DNA from: SAR86 cluster bacterium
GTDB lineage: Bacteria; Pseudomonadota; Gammaproteobacteria; Magnimaribacterales; Magnimaribacteraceae
NCBI GenBank assembly: GCA_022447025.1
Contig: JAKUUL010000009.1
Span: forward strand, 1 to 33,448
DNA: 33,448 bases
Direction: 5' to 3'
Made by a program: the position numbers and the translations under genes. Below, piece by piece: positions 17,333-24,294 of the stretch. The notes under the pieces are model-generated. The model searched no databases. It worked only from the letters and a program-made list of their open reading frames with translations, and was not told where the DNA came from. Positions within the stretch are counted from its first letter, which is position 1. Each line of letters starts with the position of its first letter.

Positions 17333-17338
17333 ATTATA
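17333..17338 (-). promoter_or_regulatory. -10 box for mpl, probably giving a leaderless mRNA
   Basis: The minus strand reads GGGTATAATTAAAATATG, with TATAAT 6 bp before the mpl ATG. Transcription starting at the normal distance from a -10 would begin at or within a base or two of the A of ATG. No convincing -35 is seen. A purine-rich AAAGGAG lies about 17 nt upstream of the ATG, too far to act as ribosome-binding site. Confidence 0.45.
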
Positions 17339-17388
17339 CCCATCTCCTTTAATTCCCTCTTGGTCAAGATTTAAGTAACATCGCACTT

Positions 17389-18654
17389 ATGAAGAATAGA
17401 AATGTTCTATATGCACAATCGGGCGGGGTAACTGCAGTAATAAATGCAACTGCAGCGGGTGTAATAGAAGCAGGCAGAAAATCAAAAAAAATAGGTAAAA
17501 TCTTTGCAGCGAAAAATGGCATTCTTGGAGCACTCAATGAAGAGCTCATTGATACCAGCTTCGAATCCGACAGAGAAATAGCTAAGTTAAAGCATACCCC
17601 AGGGGGAGCATTCGGTTCGTGTAGGTATAAGCTTCAAGATCCTGATAACAATAATAGTGAATACAAACGATTATTGGATATTTTTGTGGCACACAACATA
17701 GGTCATTTCTTTTATAACGGAGGAGGAGATTCACAAGATACAGCTAATAAGATTGCTAACTTCACTAGAGACATGGGATTTCCTGTTCAATGCATTGGCA
17801 TACCAAAAACAGTTGATAATGATATCCCTTTTACTGATAACTGCCCTGGATTTGGTTCAGTCGCTAAATACATAGCGATATCAACTAAAGAGGCCGGTCT
17901 CGATGTAGCAAGCATGGCTGAAACCTCCACTAAAGTTTTTATTCTGGAAGTAATGGGAAGGCATGCTGGGTGGATAGCTGCAGCTTCGGGCTTAGCTCAG
18001 GAAAAACAAACGGATCCTCCTCACATAATTCTTTTTCCAGAAATACCTTTTAATCAAAAGAAGATGCTTTCTAAAGTTAAATCTACCATTAAGAAACAAG
18101 GTTATTGCGTCATTGTTGTATCAGAAGGTGTTCAAGATAATAAGGGTAATTTCTTAGCTGACGCAGGTACTAAAGATGCTTTTGGTCATAAACAACTGGG
18201 AGGCGTAGCCCCTCAAATAGCCTCAATAATAAATTCTTCCTTAGGTTATAAATATCATTGGGCGGTATCAGACTACCTTCAAAGATCTGCTCGGCATATT
18301 GCTTCACAAACAGACTTAGAACAAGCTTATTCAGTAGGACAAGCTGCTATTGAATTCGTACTTAAAGGCCAAAATGCTGTAATGCCAATTATAAAAAGAA
18401 AAAATACAAAAAAATATTCTTGGGAAATAGATAAAGTTTCTCTCAGTAGGGTTGCCAATAAGGAAAAGAAAATGCCGAGAAGTTTTATTACCAAAGATGG
18501 TTTTGGTATCACAGGGGCATGTAAAAAATATTTGAACCCCCTCATTCAAGGAGAAGCCTATCCTCCTTATAAGAATGGTATCCCTGTAACGGCCAATTTA
18601 AAAAACAGACTTTTAAAGAAGAAGCTACGAGCGTTTAAACTTCCCAAAAAATAA
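17389..18654 (+). CDS. pfp: Pyrophosphate-dependent 6-phosphofructokinase
   Basis: This enzyme phosphorylates fructose 6-phosphate using pyrophosphate rather than ATP; the reaction is reversible, so it can serve glycolysis and gluconeogenesis. The 421-residue protein shows PFK motifs: GGVTAVINA at the N-terminus, GGGDS (111-115), PKTVDNDIP (139-147) and MGRHAGW (189-195). ATP-type enzymes have GGDGS and PGTIDND. Here an Asp sits in the fourth position of the first motif and a Lys in the second position of the next, the two established signs of pyrophosphate specificity. ATG 17389 fits the family start. The -10 is unclear; TAACAT at 17376-17381, 7 bp before the ATG, is the best candidate and would again imply a leaderless mRNA. 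Confidence 0.92.
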   Translation: MKNRNVLYAQSGGVTAVINATAAGVIEAGRKSKKIGKIFAAKNGILGALNEELIDTSFESDREIAKLKHTPGGAFGSCRYKLQDPDNNNSEYKRLLDIFVAHNIGHFFYNGGGDSQDTANKIANFTRDMGFPVQCIGIPKTVDNDIPFTDNCPGFGSVAKYIAISTKEAGLDVASMAETSTKVFILEVMGRHAGWIAAASGLAQEKQTDPPHIILFPEIPFNQKKMLSKVKSTIKKQGYCVIVVSEGVQDNKGNFLADAGTKDAFGHKQLGGVAPQIASIINSSLGYKYHWAVSDYLQRSARHIASQTDLEQAYSVGQAAIEFVLKGQNAVMPIIKRKNTKKYSWEIDKVSLSRVANKEKKMPRSFITKDGFGITGACKKYLNPLIQGEAYPPYKNGIPVTANLKNRLLKKKLRAFKLPKK

Positions 18655-18660
18655 AAATTT

Positions 18661-19860
18661 CTATGTAGGCTTGTCTAAAGGGCCTTCGAAGAATATTCCG
18701 GCCTTTGACAATCTTTCTATTAGAGGCTGACCCAGTCCCGAAGCCGGTGTTAAAAGACCACCGTAATCCTTACCTCCCGGTAAATCATCTTCGCTATGGA
18801 TTAACGTAAGGGCACTTTCACAAACAAACTTTGAGGTAACCCTGTAACCTGGATCTCCTTTTCCGTGCATTCTGAAAATATTGATAGAACCATCCTCTGC
18901 TTCTGCTGTATACAAACAATCAAAAAACCCTTTCCGCATGGTTTCCTCACTAGGCCCTTCTCCTGGTTTAGGTAAAAACCTTCTGACCAATTTTCTGAGA
19001 GGAGTCGCAATGATTATCATTGAAAATATAGTCCCAAAAGATACTAAGAAAGCATTGAGATACTTCTGATAAAAAGCATGTTCCTGATACGTAAAATCAA
19101 CTCCATAAGCTTCTTGTCTTGCTTCGAGTAAGGCGGCACTTCTCCTAACTACCCTAGTATTCATAGTGGCCATGATGAACCGACCAGTCCAAGCATCAAT
19201 GAGGTTATTTTTCCTTATTTTAACTTTGTCAGAACTCTGACTTCTTTGTTCAGGGGTTACAGAATCTTCAGGATTCAATAAAAAGGGATCTTGCATTTGT
19301 TTGCCTAGATTTAAATCTCCCATTGAAAACCCTGTTTCAATGGTTCCGCCGGACGCTCCTCCCTGCCCTGTGTGAAAAGACTCCACCCTTTTTATAGGCT
19401 TTTGGAGAATCTTAGCTGCGAAGAAAACTCCTAAATCCGAGGGAAGAGAATCATAACCACAAGAGGGTATTATTCTTACTCCCTTGGTTACGGCCTCAGA
19501 ATGATGTTTATCTATCATCTCTTTAATCCAAAAAGTTTCTCCAGTGATATCTACATAGTGAGTAGAATTTTTAACACATGAAGCCACTAGTTTTGAACCA
19601 TATCTATGAAATGGACCGGCTGTGGAAATTATTACTTTGGTTCTTTTAGTAATTAAGTCTAGCGCCTCTTCATCATCACCATCAGCAACTAATTTCTCAA
19701 TTTTAGGATAATATCTTATGGCTACTTGAGACAACCTAGTTCTATCTCTTCCAGCTATTGCCCAGGTAAGATCTTTAGCGTTTTCGGTTAAGTATTTAAC
19801 ACATAACTTTCCAGTGAATCCGGTAGCACCATAAATGACAATATCTAGATCTTTGCTCAT
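18661..19860 (-). CDS. Saccharopine-dehydrogenase-like / trans-acting enoyl reductase family protein
   Basis: The 399-residue protein has an N-terminal NADP-binding Rossmann fold with GATGFTG (11-17), followed by AGRDR (36-40), STAGPFHRYG (79-88), DITGE (104-108) and CGYDSLPSDLG (134-144). This pattern is shared by a broad family that includes mycobacterial trans-acting enoyl reductases (which reduce polyketide intermediates) and eukaryotic SCCPDH proteins. A hydrophobic stretch at about 269-287 could be a membrane or lipid contact. It follows the PaaI-type thioesterase after 3 bp, so both are probably cotranscribed and may act on the same acyl substrate. No polyketide synthase is in the window, so the true substrate is unknown. 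Confidence 0.8.
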   Translation of the reverse strand: MSKDLDIVIYGATGFTGKLCVKYLTENAKDLTWAIAGRDRTRLSQVAIRYYPKIEKLVADGDDEEALDLITKRTKVIISTAGPFHRYGSKLVASCVKNSTHYVDITGETFWIKEMIDKHHSEAVTKGVRIIPSCGYDSLPSDLGVFFAAKILQKPIKRVESFHTGQGGASGGTIETGFSMGDLNLGKQMQDPFLLNPEDSVTPEQRSQSSDKVKIRKNNLIDAWTGRFIMATMNTRVVRRSAALLEARQEAYGVDFTYQEHAFYQKYLNAFLVSFGTIFSMIIIATPLRKLVRRFLPKPGEGPSEETMRKGFFDCLYTAEAEDGSINIFRMHGKGDPGYRVTSKFVCESALTLIHSEDDLPGGKDYGGLLTPASGLGQPLIERLSKAGIFFEGPLDKPT

Positions 19861-19863
19861 GAA

Positions 19864-20271
19864 CTACAGTATTTTTAATACGCCTCCAAAATTTAAAATT
19901 ACTTCATCGCCTACTTTAATATTACCCTTAGAAAAGGCCAGGGTTTTTCCTTTTTTGGTAACCTTAGCTCTTACTTCTAATAGAGAACCTAGGGGAGCAG
20001 GACTAATAAATTCAGAATGAAAACTAACGGTTGTTACTGGCTGATCTGATTTTCTCATCGCGGAAGTAGCTAAAGTAAAATCAGCTACTGCCATTAGCAT
20101 TCCACCGTGTGCTGAACCGTAACCATTTAAATGTTCTTCTCTAACATAAAAACCAAGCACTAGCTGGTCATCGTCTTCTTTTTTGTAAAAACCAGGACCC
20201 AAGTGATCTATATGAGGTTGCGAAATATTAAATGCCTTGTAACCCTTTGGAGGTATTTCTGTTTTACTCAT
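19864..20271 (-). CDS. PaaI-type hotdog-fold thioesterase
   Basis: This small (135-residue) hotdog protein should hydrolyse an acyl-CoA thioester. The family signature NGYGSAHGGMLMAVADFTLA (49-68) contains His55-Gly-Gly and the catalytic-type acidic residue Asp64. The second half, TVSFHSEFISPAPLG, is the usual tight-turn region. It is the first gene of a two-gene unit with the saccharopine-dehydrogenase-like protein. A minus-strand TATAAT ends 8 bp before its ATG, so the leader is very short or absent and no ribosome-binding site is visible. Confidence 0.88.
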   Translation of the reverse strand: MSKTEIPPKGYKAFNISQPHIDHLGPGFYKKEDDDQLVLGFYVREEHLNGYGSAHGGMLMAVADFTLATSAMRKSDQPVTTVSFHSEFISPAPLGSLLEVRAKVTKKGKTLAFSKGNIKVGDEVILNFGGVLKIL

Positions 20272-20279
20272 AGAAGTTC

Positions 20280-20287
20280 ATTATAAT
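20280..20287. promoter_or_regulatory. Symmetric -10 element shared by divergent thioesterase and esterase genes
   Basis: ATTATAAT is a perfect palindrome and gives TATAAT on both strands within the 37-bp gap. On the minus strand it lies 8 bp before the thioesterase ATG. On the plus strand it lies 21 bp before the esterase ATG, leaving room for a ribosome-binding site (AGAAGG at 20294-20299). -35 boxes are not clear on either strand. Confidence 0.45.
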
Positions 20288-20308
20288 CTTCAAAGAAGGT
20301 AATTGATC

Positions 20309-21403
20309 ATGAATGTAAGAATAAAAATATTATTACTCTCTATTTTTATCTGTATTTTGAGTTCCTGTGTAAAAACTAATACCAGTGAAAATTTCGAAAA
20401 GAAAACAATACCCTGGCAGGGTATTGATAGGGAATACCTAATTTTTTTGCCAACAAGCTATATCTCTGAGGGAGAAATTCCATTAGTAGTTGGTTTGCAT
20501 GGATATACAGGAACAGCCAGTGGCTTTGAGAAAGAAACAACTAAGGGGATGAACTTGCACGCTGAATACCGAAATTACATAGCGGTTTATCCTCAGGGTG
20601 TGAACTTCTGGGGTAAGACAAATGGAATGCCTTTTTTTGTCAGCTCATGGAATGATTTGGAAAGCAATGCTCCGCCAAGAGAAGGAGAAAGGCCCATTTG
20701 TATTAATTCAAGGGGCCAATATCCAAGACCAAAAGAATGCAAAGAATACAGCCATTGCGCTTGGACAGGCTGCTACGACGACATTGGATTTATTAAGAAA
20801 GTTATTGAAGAGGTTGCAGAAAATTACTCTGTAGACAGGTCTAGAATATATCTATCAGGTATGAGTAACGGTGGAGCGATGGCTCATAGATTTGCATGCA
20901 TTCATCCTGAAATATTAGCTGCTGCTGCTTCTGTTAGTGGATCCATACCACGCGATAGAAGTTGTATACCAACAAACCCCATCTCTTATCTTCAAGTATA
21001 TGGAGATAAGGATACGGTAACTCCAATAAACGGCGAAGTTTCTGGGGATGGATGGTTTTATGAAAAACCTGAAGTATCCTTTAATAAATGGGCTGAAAGT
21101 ATGGGTTGCTCAAAAGAATTAGTTGTTGCTGACTTATTAACTGGAAAAAATAATAACCTAGTTTGTAATTCAAGAAGTAAGTGTGATCAAGGAAAAACGC
21201 TCGAAGTAACAAATTGCCTCGTTCCTGATGGAGGGCATGCTTGGCCTGGACAAAAACAAGGCGTTGGTTATTGCAGATCTGAAGAACAAAGCGAAAGTAT
21301 GCCCAATCAAAATGAATGTATTGATAATAGTGGTAAAGAAATCAATTGGGGCAATGAATTAATTTGGGAATTCTTTAGTAAACATAGGAGAGAAAATGTC
21401 TAA
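20309..21403 (+). CDS. Secreted lipoprotein esterase, PHB-depolymerase/feruloyl-esterase (LpqC) type
   Basis: An alpha/beta-hydrolase of the carbohydrate-esterase-1-like group, which includes polyhydroxybutyrate depolymerases, feruloyl and acetylxylan esterases. From ATG 20309 it has 364 residues. The N-terminus is a lipoprotein signal peptide with lipobox LSSC (Cys20). The catalytic triad is Ser186 (LSGMSNGG), an Asp in YGDKDTVTP (probably Asp235) and His310 (DGGHAWPG); HGYTG supplies the oxyanion hole. Twelve further cysteines, many in inserts around 131-155 and 268-340, suggest disulfides, fitting an exported enzyme. AGAAGG nine bases upstream supports this ATG over the TTG at 20303. It overlaps the CoA-transferase gene by 8 bp. 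The natural ester is unknown. Confidence 0.85.
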   Translation: MNVRIKILLLSIFICILSSCVKTNTSENFEKKTIPWQGIDREYLIFLPTSYISEGEIPLVVGLHGYTGTASGFEKETTKGMNLHAEYRNYIAVYPQGVNFWGKTNGMPFFVSSWNDLESNAPPREGERPICINSRGQYPRPKECKEYSHCAWTGCYDDIGFIKKVIEEVAENYSVDRSRIYLSGMSNGGAMAHRFACIHPEILAAAASVSGSIPRDRSCIPTNPISYLQVYGDKDTVTPINGEVSGDGWFYEKPEVSFNKWAESMGCSKELVVADLLTGKNNNLVCNSRSKCDQGKTLEVTNCLVPDGGHAWPGQKQGVGYCRSEEQSESMPNQNECIDNSGKEINWGNELIWEFFSKHRRENV

Positions 21404-22589
21404 ACAAAAAGAAATTCTTAAGGGCTACAGAGTTCTGGATTTTGGTAGATATATAGCTGGCCCTTTTTGCGGTGCCCTACTTTCTGATTTCGGGGCTGAG
21501 GTTATTAGAGTTGAGAGGGTTAAAGGGAGTGAAGACAGATTTACCACTCCTGTTTCGGATGAGGAAGATGGCTCAATGTTTCTACAAATGAATAGAAATA
21601 AGTTGGGTTTTACTTTGAATCCTATGAAGCCAGAAGGTAAAGAGATAATAGCTAAACTTACTAAAACAGCAGATGTCATTATTGCTAACCTTCCTGAAAA
21701 GACCCTAGAAGCTATGGGTTTAGATTTTGAGTCTCTGTCAAAGGTAAATCCAAAAATTATCCTTACTTCTAACACAGCCTTTGGAACTTCGGGTCCGTAT
21801 GCTGACAGAGTAGGTTTTGACGGGGTAGCTCAAGCTATGTCTGGTTCAATGGATATGACAGGCAGCCCAGACCTACCCACTAAGAACTATGCTCCGTATG
21901 TAGATTTTTGCAGCGCCTCTCTTGCAGCTTTTGGGACTTGCATGGCTTTGATGGAGAGAGAGAAAACAGGAAAAGGTCAAAGAGTGCAGACGTCTCTCTT
22001 AGCAACTGCCCTTACGATGACTAATGGCTTGATCATTGAGCAGGAACTATTAAATGTAAATCGTGAAGCAACTTTTAATAGAGGTCAGACTGCTGCTCCA
22101 TCTGATACATTCAGAACAAAAGATGGTTGGATTTTGATTGCAACTGTAGGTCAGCCTTTATTTGAAAGGTGGGTTAACCTAATTGGTGAGAGTCAATGGC
22201 TTGTAGATGAAAGATTTAAGGATGATTTAAGTAGAGGTAACAATTCTGAATTAATAAGCCAAAGGATGTCAGAGTGGTGTGCAGAAAGAACTACCAAAGA
22301 GGCCATAGAGGAATTAGATAAAGCACGGATTCCAGTAGGAGAAGTGCTAAAAGCAAATGAAGTTGTTAACGAGCCACATATTGAAGCAAGAAATCTTTTT
22401 CAAAAAATCCCTTACCCCAATATAAAAGACTCAGTTCCTATTGTTGCCTCACCATTAGAATTATCTGAGAACCCAGGAGAAATTAAGACCCGGGCTCCGT
22501 TATTGGGTGAACATACAAACCAAATACTTGAAGAGTTGGGATATTCTGATGAAGAAATTACAAATCTAAGAGATAAAAGAATAGTTTAA
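21396..22589 (+). CDS. CaiB/BaiF (family III) CoA-transferase
   Basis: Family III CoA-transferases move CoA between two carboxylic acids without a ping-pong release of free CoA. The 397-residue protein has the typical N-terminus (GYRVLDFGRYIAGPFCG, 10-26; DFGAEVIRVE, 31-40), the NRNK segment and the catalytic aspartate Asp170 in APYVDFCSASLAA. A strong ribosome-binding site (AGGAG just upstream) and ATG 21396 overlap the end of the esterase gene by 8 bp. With the acyl-CoA dehydrogenase 11 bp downstream, it probably activates the acid released by the esterase or imported from outside; this is inference. Confidence 0.93.
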   Translation: MSKQKEILKGYRVLDFGRYIAGPFCGALLSDFGAEVIRVERVKGSEDRFTTPVSDEEDGSMFLQMNRNKLGFTLNPMKPEGKEIIAKLTKTADVIIANLPEKTLEAMGLDFESLSKVNPKIILTSNTAFGTSGPYADRVGFDGVAQAMSGSMDMTGSPDLPTKNYAPYVDFCSASLAAFGTCMALMEREKTGKGQRVQTSLLATALTMTNGLIIEQELLNVNREATFNRGQTAAPSDTFRTKDGWILIATVGQPLFERWVNLIGESQWLVDERFKDDLSRGNNSELISQRMSEWCAERTTKEAIEELDKARIPVGEVLKANEVVNEPHIEARNLFQKIPYPNIKDSVPIVASPLELSENPGEIKTRAPLLGEHTNQILEELGYSDEEITNLRDKRIV

Positions 22590-22600
22590 AAGGAGAAATC

Positions 22601-23764
22601 ATGGACTTTTCATTAACGCCAGAACAAAAAGAATTACAGTCTGTAGCAAGAGAGTTCGCTCAAAAAGAGATGACTTCTGTTGCCAAAGAATTAGAAGAGA
22701 AGAAGGAGTTTCTATCGGATGAATGGTTTGATCGATATGCTGAGATGGGATTCTTAGGAATTAATATAAATAAAAAATACGGCGGTTTAGGCCTTTCGAA
22801 TTTAGACGCTTTGTTGGTTTTAGAAGAATTTGCCAAGGTTTCTTCAGTAGTGGCTTGGCCGATATTTGAAAGTGCTGTAGGTCCAATCAAGGCCATAGAG
22901 CATTTTGCTAATGAAGATTTAAAGCAAAAAGTTATACCTGAAGTCTGTAAAGGTAATTTATTTGTTGCAGTCAGTATGTCTGAACCTCATGCAGGATCAG
23001 CCTTAACAGACTTAACCACAAAAGCTGAAGAAAAAGATGGAAATCTAGTATTAAACGGTATGAAAAGATGGTGTTCCGGTGCAGGGCATGCACAAGGCTA
23101 TGTAGTTTATTGCAGAATGTCTGATGAACCTGGGGCAAAAGGAATTGGAGCACTCTATGTCGAAAAAGATGCCGAAGGATTAACTTTTGGAAAGCAGGAA
23201 GAACTTATGGGTTTTAATGGAGTTCCCTCAGCAGATATATTTTTTGATAACGTAAAAGTGCCTAAAGAAAATATTGTTGTGAAAGCTAACGGTGGTTTTA
23301 AAAAACTCATGGAAGCCTTCGATTTAGAAAGGTGTGGAAATGCAACCATGAGCTTGGGCCAAGCAGCTGGAGCATTAGAACAGGTACTTGAATACGTACA
23401 AGAAAGAGAGCAATTTGGTAAGCCGATAGTGGATTTTCAAGCAGTTCAACTTAAATTAGCTGAAATGGCAATGAAAGTAGAAGCTAGTCGGTTATTAATT
23501 CATCGGGCAGCTCACAATGCAGCGGAAGGCTTACCAAGTATATTTGAATCAAGTGTAGGAAAATGTTTTTCAAATGAGATGGCTAGGGAAGTCACCGGAA
23601 CAGCTATACAGCTTATGGGTGGGTATGGATACAATAAAGAATATCAAATGGAAAGAAGATTCAGAGATGCCTGGGGATGGGGTATAGCTGGAGGAACAAT
23701 AGACATTCAAAAAATAAATATTGCAGCTTCCCTTGTTGGAAGAAGATTTAACCAGAGAAAATAA
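22601..23764 (+). CDS. Acyl-CoA dehydrogenase, isovaleryl/long-chain-type active site
   Basis: This FAD enzyme oxidises an acyl-CoA to a 2-enoyl-CoA. The 387-residue protein shows the family layout: helical N-domain, SMSEPHAGSALTDL (125-138) of the FAD/substrate site, EREQFGKPIVDFQAVQ (268-283) and LMGGYGYNKEY (338-348). In most members the catalytic base is a Glu near the C-terminus (YEGT); here that stretch is IAGGT (362-366) with Gly. A Glu is found instead at position 243 (FDLERC), the helix-G position used by isovaleryl-CoA and long-chain dehydrogenases. The gene has a perfect AAGGAG ribosome-binding site at 22590-22595 and is the last of the three-gene catabolic unit. Confidence 0.93.
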   Translation: MDFSLTPEQKELQSVAREFAQKEMTSVAKELEEKKEFLSDEWFDRYAEMGFLGININKKYGGLGLSNLDALLVLEEFAKVSSVVAWPIFESAVGPIKAIEHFANEDLKQKVIPEVCKGNLFVAVSMSEPHAGSALTDLTTKAEEKDGNLVLNGMKRWCSGAGHAQGYVVYCRMSDEPGAKGIGALYVEKDAEGLTFGKQEELMGFNGVPSADIFFDNVKVPKENIVVKANGGFKKLMEAFDLERCGNATMSLGQAAGALEQVLEYVQEREQFGKPIVDFQAVQLKLAEMAMKVEASRLLIHRAAHNAAEGLPSIFESSVGKCFSNEMAREVTGTAIQLMGGYGYNKEYQMERRFRDAWGWGIAGGTIDIQKINIAASLVGRRFNQRK

Positions 23765-23766
23765 TT

Positions 23767-24249
23767 TTATTTTAAAGAAGCAATAATATTTCTCAGGTTC
23801 TCTACCAAACTGAGCTTTTCTTCTTCAGTTAAGAAATCACCTATCGGAACCTTTTCTCCTTTAGATGTTATGTGTATATGTGCCGGATACCAAGGATGTT
23901 TTGGTTTTTCAACAACCACAAAAGCCCAAATTCTAAAATATTCCCAAACTTGGTTAGGTTTTCTGGTCCCTTTTTCAATTTTCAACCTTTCTGGAGTTAA
24001 GGTTATGATCTCTTGCTTGTAAGTTCTTTGAACTACAAAGTAAACACAAGTTCCCACTAAAATAATTTCGAGACCAGCAAAAGGCAAAATTAAGGAAGCT
24101 CCGACTATGTAAAAACCTAAACCTATAGCACCACACGTTAGAGATATAGCCAAAATAAAAAGTAGATTTGATTTCCAAGAGAAAGACTTATTAGGCCTTA
24201 AGGTTATTGTAAAAAGTGAGTCTTTCTCATCAGATTCTATTTGGATCAT
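23767..24249 (-). CDS. DUF2244 integral-membrane protein
   Basis: From ATG 24249 the protein has 160 residues: a short N-terminal beta segment (LFTITLRPNKSFSW), two adjacent membrane helices (about 28-50 and 52-75), then a cytosolic-type domain with ITLTPERLKIEKG (82-94) and HPWYPAHIHITSKGEKVPIG (118-137). This matches the DUF2244 family, which has no known biochemical function. I chose the second ATG (24249) rather than 24264 because a promoter with 17-bp spacing places the transcript start at this ATG. The gene ends 3 bp from the convergent acyl-CoA dehydrogenase. Confidence 0.8.
   Translation of the reverse strand: MIQIESDEKDSLFTITLRPNKSFSWKSNLLFILAISLTCGAIGLGFYIVGASLILPFAGLEIILVGTCVYFVVQRTYKQEIITLTPERLKIEKGTRKPNQVWEYFRIWAFVVVEKPKHPWYPAHIHITSKGEKVPIGDFLTEEEKLSLVENLRNIIASLK
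23792..23825 (+). terminator. Weak terminator candidate for the esterase-CoA-transferase-dehydrogenase operon
   Basis: CTCAG (23792-23796) pairs with CTGAG (23810-23814), with partial TT/AA pairing inside, and the stem is followed by CTTTTCTTCTT. It lies inside the end of the convergent DUF2244 gene, about 30 bp after the dehydrogenase stop. The stem is short, so confidence is low. Confidence 0.25.
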
Positions 24250-24269
24250 CAGCAAATAGTACATACAAT
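24241..24269 (+). promoter_or_regulatory. Promoter for the argD-like gene
   Basis: TTGGAT (24241-24246) and TACAAT (24264-24269) have the ideal 17-bp spacing. The predicted transcript start is near 24276, giving a leader of about 19 nt before ATG 24295. It interleaves with the opposite promoter for the DUF2244 gene, so the two should compete for polymerase. The TTG of this -35 box is therefore unlikely to be a start codon. Confidence 0.5.
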
Positions 24270-24284
24270 ACCGCGCCTTCTAAA
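24256..24284 (-). promoter_or_regulatory. Promoter for the DUF2244 gene, predicted leaderless
   Basis: On the minus strand TTTAGA (24284-24279) and TACTAT (24261-24256) are 17 bp apart, and the -10 is followed after 6 bp by ATG 24249. The transcript would begin at about the A of this ATG. The upstream ATG at 24264-24262 would lie outside the message. Confidence 0.45.
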
Positions 24285-24294
24285 GAAGTTAGGT

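Noticed and set aside
17327-17350. Eight-codon leader peptide before mpl (AAAGGAG then ATG)
   Set aside because: The AAAGGAG directly abuts that ATG, too close to work, and the -10 box lies within the would-be message.
24241-24294. Longer ArgD-like protein from TTG 24241
   Set aside because: This stretch holds the promoter, and the TTG is part of the -35 box; ATG 24295 matches the family start.
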